Assembly (NCBI GenBank): GCA_033557675.1
Contig: JAWQRM010000086.1
Span: 1-31,412 of the forward strand
Source of the DNA: Coptodactyla brooksi
Lineage: Eukaryota; Arthropoda; Insecta; Coleoptera; Scarabaeidae
DNA length: 31,412 nucleotides
Direction of reading: 5' to 3'
Shown here: piece by piece, positions 18,561 through 28,320 of the stretch
How positions within the stretch are numbered: position 1 is the stretch's first letter
Layout of the letters: each line of letters opens with the position of its first letter
Program-made: the position numbers and the translations under genes
The notes under the pieces: model-generated
Database searches by the model: none
What the model was told of the DNA's origin: nothing
Seen by the model: the letters and a program-made list of their open reading frames with translations, nothing else

Positions 18561-19692
18561 CCATTTTACATTTTATTTATCCCAGTGTATGCTAACAATA
18601 TACATCACTAAGTATTTATTTCATATGACATAAGTTGATTAATGTTTATATAGAGTTAACAGTGTCTTGTTACTATGTTAAATTTTGAATCCCGGCCAAA
18701 TTTGAGAATTTCCAGCTAATATTTGATATTGGATCTCCCAATGGTTTTTGGAAACCATTATGTTTCTCTATTTTATGTGTTAATAACAGATATTTATTTT
18801 ATTTTCCAGCTTTCTTATCGTATACTATCATAGTTTGACATTAAAGTTGAGGATACTAAAGTTAGATTCTGCTGAACAAATTGGAGATTTGCATTTGTTA
18901 AAAGAATAATAAATATTTTCCTAGCTTTATTAATTGTTCCCAAAATGTCAGTGTCAGTTACTTTTCTGCAGCCTAAATATGTAAAGGCATTAACTTTTTG
19001 ATTATGTGACTATTATTGATCAGATATTGGTTACTATTGATCATTATGCTCATTTTTTTAGTCTTGTTAAAGCAATTTTTTTGATCTAACCCTAGTTATC
19101 GTATTTTATATTTCATAATACGCGTGTGATGCCATGAAACAGATTTCATCATTACAATCTTGATCCAGCAGTCTGCTTGATAACTTTCATCGTATATCTA
19201 AAATCTATCGCAGCCTAGTGCCTAGAGCTACATTGAAATAAATAAAAAGAAAAGATAATTACCATTCTAAAGTATTCTATCTACCATGCGCTATAAGAAA
19301 AATTAAATTAAATATATGATATAATGTTACCTTAATTTAGTTTTACCTCGCCACCTCTCACATAAGTAATAGATTACATAAGTAATTTATTATTCTTTTA
19401 TTGCAACAATACAGTTATTCCTTGAAAATCAGGACTTACAAAAAAATATCCTTTTTTAACCTTCGAATAACTGCACCCCACCGCTGGTTTCGCTAAACAA
19501 ATATTTCACGTCACATTTCCTTATAACATACCATCGGTATTAAGAAGTGTATTAAGTCTTTATACAAGCCTTTATCTTATCTAACCTAACAAATTATGGC
19601 ACTTTTTCCTTATAGTATAGAATTAGAAATTGGAATTAGTTTGAAAAAGAATGCAAAACAAGTATTTTTTCGCGATATCGGAGGTTGAATAT
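18561..19692. other. AT-rich DNA, nothing recognised
   Basis: No open frame with a recognisable motif on either strand. A 24-base stretch near 19257 (AATTACCATTCTAAAGTATTC) recurs near 25187, just outside the mariner element, but no larger repeat was traced. Confidence 0.4.
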
Positions 19693-19754
19693 AGATGTAA
19701 AAAAGTATCGGAAATCAGCTTTCAGGAGAGAAATAAAACCTCCTTTTTCTTTTC

Positions 19755-19797
19755 ACCGAACTTTCGAATACACATTTATTCTTCTTCGGGGTTCAGG
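19755..19797 (-). ncRNA. Hammerhead-like motif, left arm
   Basis: Minus strand: CCGAAGA (from CTGAAGA), extra A, stem II GAATA/TATTC with a six-base loop, GAAA. Stem III and stem I do not form convincingly. Low-confidence ribozyme, kept because the right arm and other loci share the pattern. Confidence 0.35.
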
Positions 19798-19861
19798 CTA
19801 CAAATGTACATGAAACAACTACTTATAAAAACCGAACAATAAACAATTTTAGACAAAATTT

Positions 19862-19891
19862 GTTATTGCAAAATTAAAATTTTGCAATAAC
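19862..19891. repeat. Perfect 30-base palindrome
   Basis: Arms GTTATTGCAAAATT and AATTTTGCAATAAC are separated by two A residues. It sits in the centre of the foldback element and could mark the junction where the two inverted arms were joined. Confidence 0.8.
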
Positions 19892-20044
19892 ATTAGATTG
19901 TAAACCTAAACTGTTTCCCAAAAAAAACACCGGGTTCCTATAGGTTTTTGTCCCAATTTTAATATGTTTTATACTATATTTTGTTATTATATTAGCAAGT
20001 TCTCCTTCAGGTACTGTTGTTCATCAAATTGTTGTTTGATGTAG

Positions 20045-20095
20045 CTTGAACCCTAAAGAAGAATAAATTTGTATTCGAAAGCTTGGTCAAATGAA
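20045..20095 (+). ncRNA. Hammerhead-like motif, right arm
   Basis: CTAAAGA (20053-20059), extra A, stem II GAATA with TATTC, GAAA at 20077-20080, then GCTTGGTC. The core differs from CTGAAGA by one base. Stem I pairing is not evident. Confidence 0.35.
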
Positions 20096-20342
20096 AAAGG
20101 AGGTTTTATTTCTTTGCTGGAGGTTGGTTCCCGATACTTTCCTACATCTAAGTACCTAACTGTACAGCCGATATAATTTCCTAGTAGAATACAGACTTAA
20201 TTCGGACACAGCGCTAAGAGTCATATCCAGAATTATTCAATTCACATTTCGTCCTAATTTAGACAATTATTAAAATGCTATTTGTCATGCTATTTATTAA
20301 AAAAATTTTTCTCTGCGTATCACGAATTATTACAGAGCATAC

Positions 20343-20663
20343 AATTTTACTATAAGTATATTTCTCCCATTTTTTCGCATGATCATCAGGTTGTTCACTG
20401 ACCGATAATCTATCTACGTAAGCACGTAATTTACTTGCTCTGGTGTTTGAGGTCAGGTAGAGGTAGCCGATATGCACCATGCTATTTGAAAGGCAAATGT
20501 CTGTTCTTCTCAGGGGCTTCGTCGAAGGCTTCATTTGGTTCAACAAAACACAGAAACAACGGATACCTAAATTCATTTGATTGCTAAATAATAATTTAAA
20601 GATATCAATTTGGTCTACAGAAATTTTCGGTGGAAAGCAAGCAAGCATCTTCATTACTTTCAT
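20343..20663 (-). CDS. Candidate odorant receptor N-terminal exon (7tm_6)
   Basis: A 134-codon minus-strand frame, long for this AT-rich DNA. From Met at 20663 it reads MKVMKMLACFPPKI, resembling the LK..G.WPP block near the N-terminus of insect odorant receptors. Later come LSNSMVHIGYLYLTSN, KLRAYVDRLS and EQPDDHAKKWEKY, in the order and spacing of the second-helix and loop region of beetle receptors. A GT donor follows YTYSKI (exon end about 20343). The frame stays open 5' of the Met to about 20760. Hydrophobicity is lower than expected for the first helix, and no further receptor exon was recognised, so it may be a pseudogene or an orphan exon. Confidence 0.4.
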
Positions 20664-21240
20664 GGTATTTTCCCTTCTGAACGAAAATCTTAGGTAAGTC
20701 TTCGGTAAATATTTCCGCTTATTTTTCTCTTTTGGCGCGTGGATATTTATTATACCATTTTTTTATTGGTATAATAATGGTGGTGATTGGGCTAAATTTG
20801 ATTACTGTGTTTTCATTACCTTTTAATTTGAAAAATACAATAGGGGTAAAAGTAAGGAAATACCAAGTACATCAATGGATTAAAGTGGATCTAAAACGAA
20901 TTATTAACGGATTAAACTAGATTAAAATGAATCTAAAAACCTAAGGGCTATAGTTCATTTTTTGAAAATAAGGAGTAACTAATACAGCACAAATCACACA
21001 AGGCAAAAATAACCTTAATTTTTTAGTAACAATTTGCCAACATACATACTCGTTAATGCAGTTGCATAACTCACAGGGTATGCTTAATGCTCTACAAATG
21101 CTTTAATGCTTAATAAATAATGCTTTAATAATGTGTTAATGCTTTAATAAAATTCAAAAACATTGTTTTTCAAGGAAACGCCAACTACCATACCTTGTTA
21201 TTTATAACTATACATTACATATACATTAGAGTATAGTATA
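20664..21240. other. AT-rich DNA with short repeats
   Basis: AATGCTTTAAT and shortened variants recur four or five times between 21079 and 21150. Otherwise nothing recognised. The 62-codon plus frame at 20732-20920 has no known motif. Confidence 0.4.
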
Positions 21241-21498
21241 TTATAGAACTGATACAATTTCATAACCCGAAAAATCACTATCGCTATCGTTGTTACTTCC
21301 AGTACTGGAACCTGAGGAAATAATAAATGGTTTTTGAACATCATCCATTAAGCCATCTAACATGGACATTTTCTGTTTTTCATTAATTATACGTTGACAT
21401 TTACTCCAGTTTTCTTGAGTGGCGTTTCCAGATACTTCATTTAGAAATCCCTTTACTTCAGCCAACTTAAGCGGATTAAACACGTCTGGACGTCCCAT
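21241..21498 (-). pseudogene. C-terminal tail of a DDE transposase
   Basis: An 85-codon minus-strand frame with VSGNATQENWSKCQRIINEK, then DGLMDDVQKPFIIS and a Ser/Asp-rich end (SNNDSDSDFSGYE). The T.E.W..C..H-like segment followed by an acidic serine tail resembles the C-terminus of Tc1/IS630-type transposases found in many copies in insects. The catalytic domain is not adjacent. The start codon shown is only the first Met in the frame; the true protein would begin far upstream. Confidence 0.5.
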
Positions 21499-22169
21499 CT
21501 ACCTGGTTTCGTTGGGTTTAAGGAAAAGGGTAAGTTTTATTTCTCCGAAAAGGTCTCTCTGTTGTTATGACTGAAGGGATTAAGCTGTGAGGTAGTTTAT
21601 GATGGGACGCTCAAATAGTTTAAAAGGCATTTCCAGCCTGGGCAGTGTACGTTCAACATTCAACCATTTATATATGTTCTTGTTGGTGCAGAACAGAAGT
21701 CAACGTTAGAAGTACACTGATTAAAAATTAATTACGTATTAAACTTACATAAAATAGAATATACAGGTGTTCGGTTTATTCTAAAAACTATACAACTTCA
21801 GATTTTTAATTGGAACTGTCTGTATTTTTAATTGGAACTGTATTATGATATTTTTGAAGTCCTTATAATACTTGAGGGCTACTTTAATAGCACCGTTTGG
21901 GTATTATTGCACATTTTTCGAAAAACACAGGTACGAATGGAAGTTTTTTTTTACATTTTTTTTTCATATTTAAACTAGGGGCAAGGTAAGAGAAAGTCAT
22001 ATACGATGTACATCTTCTAGTTTTATTTCTGCACATAGTAACTCAATGGGATTCAATTCAGAATGATACGGTGACAGTCGCAATACAGTTTTACTTTGGC
22101 TCTTTGCCATTATGTCTGTCACATATTTAATATACCTTTATTTTCATTAATTAAATCAAGTTCGTCAAT
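21499..22169. other. Nothing recognised apart from a short tandem repeat
   Basis: A unit with TTTTTAATTGGAACTGT is present twice in tandem at 21796-21843. No coding signal. Confidence 0.45.
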
Positions 22170-22300
22170 TACTACTTAACCAAAACAAGAAATTAACTGC
22201 TCGACGTACGTTTCGCCGACACAGTTAGCATCTTCGAGAGCACCAGGGACAGGGGTATCTATTTCTGGTGCTTCATTTCAAAAAATGAACTAACATAGAG
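22170..22300 (-). mobile_element. Penelope terminal fragment with hammerhead
   Basis: Minus strand: hammerhead (22197-22245) followed by TTTTGGTTAAGTAGTAATTG, the shared terminal tail. On the other side, after GGTGCTC and a short spacer, a second TCTGGTGCTT begins in inverted orientation (22271-22280), as if a facing copy was cut off. No coding sequence adjoins. Confidence 0.65.
22197..22245 (-). ncRNA. Hammerhead ribozyme, slightly degenerate
   Basis: Stem I pairs TGCTC with GAGCA. The core is TCGAAGA (22231-22237) where CTGAAGA is expected. Stem II is weakened (GCTAAC with GTCGGC). GAAA is present and stem III forms as ACG/CGT with loop TA, giving a GTC cleavage triplet. The mutated core start probably reduces activity. 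Confidence 0.55.
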
Positions 22301-23397
22301 TGACTGAGAAGAAGAATCAAATGACAGAACAGCATGTGTCAGTTGTCTCAAGAAAGAACAGAAGAATGGAGCTGCTGTTGATATAAAAAAATCATCAAAT
22401 CTGGGGGGTGTGGTGGATGGAGTGTAAGGTTAGGCCTCGATAAACACACCCAGTCATTAGTAGGTCGAGAATGCAGTAAACAATCAACGCTAACCGTGAC
22501 CCACCAAGAAGTGCTAATGCATTTACCGAGAAGTGATTCATAGTAGATATGTAGACATATCAACACCAGAGCTATGCACAGTACAACCCCTCATCTAAGA
22601 CAATAAAGAACCTCGTCCAGAAACTTCAACCACACGAAAAAGTCCTTTTAATTTCATCAACCATTCCAGGGGAAATGAGGTTGCAGATAACCAACAACTC
22701 GCACATTATCGTGGTGGCCATGTTGGGATTAAAAGAGACGACATGCAGTAATTCTTTGCCTTCCATAGCCAAAAAAATCACGTAAAGTCTTCGTCAGGCG
22801 TCAAACCCCTGACCTCTCGAGTAATAAAACCGAAAACTCGCATTCGGACCAACACCATTTTACGTCCTCTAGTACGACATCTTAAGGGAACCTACCAGTT
22901 CCTAGTAGGCCGAATTTCGTTGGTGGGTCGGCCACGGCCCTATTCACGGCCCGGCAAACTCTCAAAGTACCGAGAAGTTTCCTCGTACGAAATATAGTAT
23001 ATCCATGAATAAGACCGGCCGCAATTTCCTCCGTTAGAAACTTTGGCAGTTTGATGATCACCGGACGAAGTGGGAGTGCCGAGTTTTGGCCCTTTCTCCC
23101 TCCCTTGACGGTATCAATATCGAGGGGCAAAGATGCTAGGTCGCAGCTTTCTAAAACTCGAAGCTCCTAAAGTGTAATGAAGTATGTAGTTACGACGAGC
23201 TTTGCGCAATAAAATGTTTTTACGGATTTTGATTTGTTAACTTCAGGTCTCAGCTTTCGGTCTGTAACTTTTCAATCTCAAAGTGATTGTCCAATATATA
23301 GGAGTTAGTCGATGTGATAAATGAAAGGCAATTACAAAAAACAAAACTAAATAACTCGAGACTTGGAATTATGAGTCTTAATTCTTCCACTTAAGAA
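22301..23397. other. Unassigned DNA, GC-richer between 22850 and 23180
   Basis: Plus-strand reading from about 22600 is open for about 60 codons (KNLVQKLQPHEKVLLISS onward), but I recognise no family. The block 22850-23180 is clearly more GC-rich and has an 82-codon minus frame without known motif. Possibly an unfamiliar repeat or a decayed host exon. Confidence 0.3.
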
Positions 23398-23433
23398 CTG
23401 ATTACAAATGAATTAAACTTCATTTGTAATCAG
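23398..23433. repeat. Perfect 15-base-pair hairpin
   Basis: CTGATTACAAATGAA and TTCATTTGTAATCAG are perfect inverted copies around a six-base loop. No poly-T or gene context suggests a terminator. It may be the end of a foldback or a deletion product of a larger palindrome. Confidence 0.8.
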
Positions 23434-23514
23434 ATGTATCCATCTTGCAAGTTATAGTTATTTAAAGTTTAGTAAAATATAACAAAACCCCCTTTTTCTT
23501 CCTCTTCAAATTTT

Positions 23515-23560
23515 ATTTACAGACGTTTCGCACTATTCGAAGTGCATCATCAGTTCTAAT
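23515..23560 (-). ncRNA. Hammerhead-like motif with canonical core
   Basis: CTGATGA (23547-23553), one extra U, stem II GCACT/AGTGC with loop TCGAAT, GAAA (23526-23529), then CGTCTGTAAATAAAA. Stem III can close by A-U and C-G around GTCT with a GTA site. Stem I does not pair well, so activity would depend on other contacts. Confidence 0.6.
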
Positions 23561-23884
23561 CTACAAAGGATATTTTAACAAAAGGTGCAATAAAAACGTA
23601 AATTACCCACAGTTCAAGTAACGATTAAACACGTTATAAATGGACGAGTTACGCAACAAGTACGCAAACATGCTTTATAAAAACTAGTTTACAAGGGAAG
23701 TTATACAGATTCTAAAATCTTATAGTAAAAATTTAAAGTTGTTTTTAAATTATTAGATATAATTTCTAGTTTCGGAAGAAGCATTTTGTTACGAGTACAA
23801 AAATATGAGGTTCGATATTATATATATATATATATATAATTAGGGGATACAATTTATGATTATTTTCGTCATAAGGGTATGCGG

Positions 23885-24612
23885 TCAAAAAAGTTTGGAT
23901 ATCACTTCAAGGGATGTTCAGAGTTGTATGTAATAACCATAGAAATAGAAGTGGGTTTACGGTATATGTCAAAATAGAATTTGTTTTTAACTTTGCTTAA
24001 TGCTAAGTCCAAGAAGTTTAGAGTTATTTCAATTTCTTTTGTAAATTTTCATTTATTATTAATATTATTAATGGAATTATAGAACAGGTCTATTTCCTTT
24101 CCAATACAAAATATGTCGTCCACATACCTTACCCATTTAATTATGTTTTTAAAATGTAGATTGCTATTGTTCATGATAAAAATATTTTCTATGTAATTAA
24201 TATAAATATCTGTTAATAAACCGGACAATGGCATCCCCATAGGTAGTCCATACTTTGATTGGTAATTTTGGTAATTGGTAATTTTGATTCATAATAAATT
24301 TTAGAATGTTAAATAATCCTGTGGAAGTTTTTTGACATTTAAAGTGATTTCGGAAATGTCTTTGACATTTCCGACATTTTCTTTAAGTTCATTCTTAATG
24401 CTTTTAATGAGTTTGTACTGAATGTTCCGGGATTGATTTTGTATTTTGAAATTTTTATTGTGAAAATTTTCTTTATTTAAATAAAATTTCTTTTTAAGAA
24501 TCGTTATTATATGTTTTTTCAATTCAAAATTATTGTTTTGCTTATATATAGCAATTTCAACATCAATAGAATTTATAAGCTGATTACATTTGATCCACAG
24601 AAAATAACACAC
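23885..24612 (-). pseudogene. Penelope-like reverse transcriptase, broken
   Basis: SKYGLPMGMPLSGLLTDIYI (about 24265-24190) is the conserved PMG.PLSG motif. KWVRYVDDIFCIGKEID carries the catalytic YVDD. After a stop come EIEITLNFLDLALSK, FYFDIYRKPTSIS and SEHPLK..PNFFDRIPL, the FLD and RKPT motifs that follow YVDD in Penelope RTs. The preceding open frame (24612-24301) is the basic N-terminal part. The first catalytic Asp motif between the two is deleted. A short tandem repeat of GGTAATTTT near 24260 marks the junction. Confidence 0.83.
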
Positions 24613-24655
24613 GGCAAGCCAGAAACCGAAATTGGGATTGGGTTTCTAAGGAAAA

Positions 24656-25208
24656 TTTTTATAAAACTAGAGCATTAGATAACTGAACTTTTAATGACTC
24701 AAATATCCTTCGAGAATTTGAAGTTTCTCTTCACAACAGCAAATAGTTCTTGGTACCATATGAAATATTTATCCTAGTTCCGGCAACAAAAACCCTTTCT
24801 GGAGCAAAGAATAATAATGGCGCTCGTAGTTACAGGCCATGTAGCATATGTGCGGGTGATTTGTTTTAATTCTACTTGTCATTGAAAACAGCTGCAGGAC
24901 CTGTGGATGTTCTCACAAATCGTTTAATATTTCGGGTCGATACCGAATGAGACAGCGTAATTTTTACATGAATTATCCCATGTAAACAGTCATACATGAT
25001 TGTATAATGATACAATAGAGACAGGGAATCGTCCTTCGGTAACAAAAACACATTTTGTCGCTTATATAGGGGCATATTTTGGAAAAATATCTACATAAAT
25101 CAGTCGCATAGAAGTTGTCTAACCAAGACCTGCGAAATACAAACGAAATCTTTAGGAAAACTCCTTTATTCTTACAAGCTCTACAATAATTACCATTCTA
25201 GAGTATTC
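24656..25208. other. Nothing recognised
   Basis: A 67-codon minus frame (25075-24872) has no known motif. The 24-base stretch near 25187 also occurs near 19257. Confidence 0.4.
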
Positions 25209-25210
25209 TA

Positions 25211-25758
25211 TTAGGTTGTTCGGAATGTAATTTCTTTTTTTGTGAAAATAAAAGGCAGTTTTCTTAGAGAGTATAAGTATTTTATGTAATTACCACCATT
25301 TAGATCCAACACCTTTTGCCAACTTTTTGGCAATAGCGTGATTTTACACTCATGAAACTTCTGATCCTTGCTACCAAAAAACTGATCCAAGTAATTTTTG
25401 TCGGCCTCATTTGAAGTAAAGGTGTTGCCGTCCAAAACATTTTGTGAAGTCTGAAACAAGTACTAATCTGAAGGTGTCAGATCTGGAGAATATGGTGAAT
25501 CTGGTAGTACATTCCATTCAAGCTTTTGGCGAGTTACCAAACTGGATTTTCTATTGATCAATTTCCATTGATATGGATTTTTTTCTATTGATCCATTCTG
25601 GTGTTTTCTGTTGGAGTGAATCATGCAATTTCTCCAGTTGATGACAGTATACTTCAGGAATGAAATTTTGAAAATTTTATAAAATTTCAAAAATTTTTTT
25701 AGTTTAGAATGAAATTGGATGGTTAAAAGAAAACGAAATTACTTTCCGAACAACTCAA
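25211..25758 (-). mobile_element. mariner transposon, internally deleted
   Basis: The ends are inverted: TTAGGTTGTTCGGAATGTAA (25211-25230) against GTTGTTCGGAAAGTAATTTC read from the right end (25758 inward). TA dinucleotides flank both sides (25209-25210, 25759-25760), the target duplication of mariner. The length of 548 bases is less than half of a full mariner (about 1.3 kb). The 5' half of the transposase, including the first two catalytic Asp residues, is gone. Confidence 0.9.
25225..25690 (-). pseudogene. mariner transposase, C-terminal part
   Basis: Minus strand from about 25660: WINRKK, then a decayed DNA.PH region, SLVTRQKLEWNVLPDSPYSP followed by DLTPSD, which is the third catalytic Asp of the D,D34D triad (usually PYSPDLAPSD). 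A frame change is followed by FQTSQNVLDGNTFTSNEADK, YLDQFFGSKDQKFHE and LLPKSWQKVLDLNGGNYI, the C-terminal helices (usually LP.RWQKV...G.Y). The protein end is near 25225, right next to the terminal repeat, as in intact mariners. Confidence 0.9.
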
Positions 25759-25760
25759 TA

Positions 25761-26599
25761 GGTCTGACACTCTGCTAGATGCATGCAAGTCTTACTCAAA
25801 ATTAAATTCAGCTACTGGGCCCATAATTCACTTGCAATGTAAGTAAGGACTTGAACTCTCTTTTCGATCTTTAACTGCGACTTCTTGAATAGGTTAATAA
25901 ATAATTGGAAACCGTACTGTGCTTCTTCTGTCTTCTTCCATCTACAGAACCAAACTTTATAGGGAATCAAAACCTAGCCTGAATTGAATTTCTTTGAATC
26001 TCATTACCTCGTCAATATGATTGCCCGTTACTGGTCTTTACAATATGTAACCAATTTAAACTATCTACCATACAGGTATTATTGAAATCAATAGTTATAA
26101 GCCTTTTTACTTCATTTATAGTCGAGTTATATTCTTTGACGATAAAGATTGCAGTACCCTCCATCTGTTACGATCCTTTACAAGTATTTGTTATAATCTG
26201 CCATCATGTACCAGCAAGCTCTTTCATTTAGTATATCCATCATTTTCATCTAGTAGTAAGCAGTCTAATAAGTCATAAAAATCTTCTATGTCGATGTTGT
26301 CGATGTGATTTTTGATGGCTTATCACAAAGCTTATTTATAATTTGTTTTTAACCTTAGTATTGCTATATGATCATTTATGTTCTTAAAGTCTTTTATTTT
26401 TCTGCCAATTTATTTAACGCCCAGAAGCTGACTCGACTAGGTGTTCTTTGTATGATTGGTTTATTTTTCTTAATACTTCGAATTTTTTGTTATATTTATT
26501 GACATTAGTCGTTACTTTACTGGCTGACTTACAACTTATTTCTACAGTGACTTAAAACTAGGTACTTAACTAAGAGGTCCCAATATCTTTTACTCATAA
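25761..26599. other. Nothing recognised
   Basis: AT-rich. A minus-strand stretch near 26165-26020 (AIFIVKEYNSTINEVKRLIT) is open for about 45 codons but matches nothing I know. Confidence 0.4.
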
Positions 26600-26600
26600 A

Positions 26601-27330
26601 GGAAGTGTCACAACTGTCACTCATCGATTTCGATGCAATTTGGTACAGCGATAGAATGAACAAAAATAAGGTATACGTATTTTTATACATACTATTAAAG
26701 CCCATGGGGCGAGTAATATGGGTTGCAAATTCAGGGAAAAGGTATTTATTCACCTGTATTTTGAAAACGAAAACTATTATCCAAATGTAGTAAATCCAAA
26801 CTGATATTCATTTTTGAATAGCTTTCTATTGATATATCACACATATACCAGAAGGTGCAAATGGGTAAACTACATATAGTTTTTTTTTTTTGAATAATTT
26901 AAAAACTACTCTCTCGATTTTGGCGGCGTTAAGTATACATATAATACATTTAAAAATATTAGCTACGTGTTTTTTCCTACTCTCCACAGACCAACCCCCG
27001 TGAAGTTACGGGGGATATTACATACCCTCTTTCCGTAAGAATAACGTGATAAAACTGTTAGGCATTTAGAAAACTCTTTGAAGGAAAACCGTAAATTAGT
27101 CACATAATATGACGATAATTGATGTCTATGGTAAAATAGGGCATTTACAACATTTAGGGGCAGTTGAAGGGATTTATAAGGGTTAGAAATTAGGGATAGA
27201 AAGTATATAAAATTAAAAATTTTAAATATTAACTAGTATTCTTTTTTAAAAGTCCCTCTATTGATATTGCTTGAAGTAAATTATCCTTATCTTCTTCAAA
27301 TAATAGATATATGATATTTAAATAAATATT
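26601..27330 (+). repeat. Left terminal inverted repeat
   Basis: Starts at GGAAGTGTCACAACTG. The pairing with the right arm is nearly continuous to about 27000, includes a T-run expansion at 26880-26891 absent from the other arm, and continues with gaps to the GAAGTAAATTATCCTT block at about 27273. Confidence 0.8.
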
Positions 27331-27729
27331 TTTTTAGAATGAGTTTAAAAGCAACAGACAGAAAGCAAGGTTAAATATCTCGAATATTGAATTCTATATT
27401 GCTAATTTAACTTCTTTTTGTAAAATATTATTTTTATTCGACACGTGGGGCAAAAGCTTCACGTGCCATTATACGATTACGACCTATATTAGATTTATTT
27501 CGTCCGTCGTACACCAGCTAGTATTATTGTATGTATCAGTAACCGAGTCCTTATAAAATGTGGAGTTATTTCAGTCGATTCTAAAAAAAAGTTTGGCATG
27601 AATTCACCGTAAGATTATACAACCACGACCCATGTTAAATTTAACTTGTGCGTGTAGTACCTGGCAGATTTCAGATTTAAGGCAACAGACAGAAAAAATG
27701 GTTCTAATAAATTCACTTAACGTCTAAAC

Positions 27730-28320
27730 TTGCTGCTATGCATTTTTAGTTTTATGAATATTCCCGACACTCCAGTGAATGAAGCAGAAGTGAGTTTGAA
27801 GGAAAGAACACAACATAATTTAATGGAAAGTATGGAGGTTTATAGTATGCAAATTGAAGACGAGACTGTGTCAGACTTGGACAAATCCATCACAATTAAT
27901 GACGGTAAGTATATTATTGATGACGAGGAAACAACGAAAATTTAGCAAATTACTGGACAAGTGACAAAAAAGGATATTTGAAATTAGAAACCGTGAAACG
28001 TAGATATCGAAAAGTAGTATCAACGAAACAATTATATAGATGGGCGAAATATACTGAGGAAAAAGGGACATAACGAGAAAAATTTGCAGAAATTATAGAA
28101 TTTATTAATCAAGCCGGGGCCAGCATACACAAGAAATTACCACTATATGACATCGATATCCGCAGAAACATTACCAAATGTGTATCTCAAAACCAAACTG
28201 AAAATGTAAAAATACTAGCTAAAGGATTTCTAAAAGAGGTAAAGCAACTAATCCAAATATATGGCCCTAAGAAATCCAAATATATGACCCTAAGAATATC
28301 TATATATCTATAAGATTTTA
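27730..28320 (+). pseudogene. Transposase N-terminal DNA-binding region, broken
   Basis: Frame 1 (from 27730; the likely start is the internal MNIPDTPVNE) is acidic and stops at 27943. A shifted frame gives NYWTSDKKGYLKLETVKRRY, STKQLYRWAKYTEEKGT, a stop, then REKFAEIIEFINQ and KLPLYDIDIRRNITK. The K.STV...FR.V....QLYRW pattern followed by a D.DI..W-like helix resembles the helix-turn-helix N-terminus of an uncharacterised transposase type common in insects. The catalytic domain is absent. The gene lies centrally between the inverted repeats and is the natural source of the element's transposase. Confidence 0.6.

Larger units (their letters stand above)
19693..20155. mobile_element. Foldback element with hammerhead-like arms
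   Basis: About 130 bases at 19693-19824 are repeated in inverted orientation at about 20020-20155. The arms share AAATAAAACCTCCTTTTTC, CTTTCGAATACA.ATTTATTC, GTTCA.GCTACA and AAGTATCGG. Each arm holds a hammerhead-like motif (minus in the left arm, plus in the right). The interior has a perfect 30-base palindrome. No coding sequence lies inside. The layout parallels the inverted Penelope termini at 3000 and 13411-14402, so this may be a Penelope-derived solo structure of another family. Confidence 0.65.
23480..24655 (-). mobile_element. Penelope-like element, second lineage, RT remnant and 3' hammerhead
   Basis: Minus strand, 5' to 3': an N-terminal lysine-rich segment (24612-24301), a deletion, the RT palm (24275-24049), the post-palm region (24045-23885), an (AT)n run (23817-23840), about 260 bases of decayed sequence, and the terminal sequence with hammerhead (23515-23560). 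The GIY-YIG domain is not recognisable. It shares motif wording with the plus-strand remnant at 15050-15700. Confidence 0.8.

Noticed and set aside
20259..20342. Last part of the 134-codon minus frame as receptor sequence
   Set aside because: Similarity to receptors stops at a GT donor near 20342; the following residues look like intron.
22882..23130. 82-codon minus frame in a GC-richer block
   Set aside because: No known motif, and codon pattern not distinguishable from chance.
23817..23840. (AT)n run as a CRISPR or origin-like feature
   Set aside because: Simple microsatellite; no spacer structure, and the context is eukaryotic.
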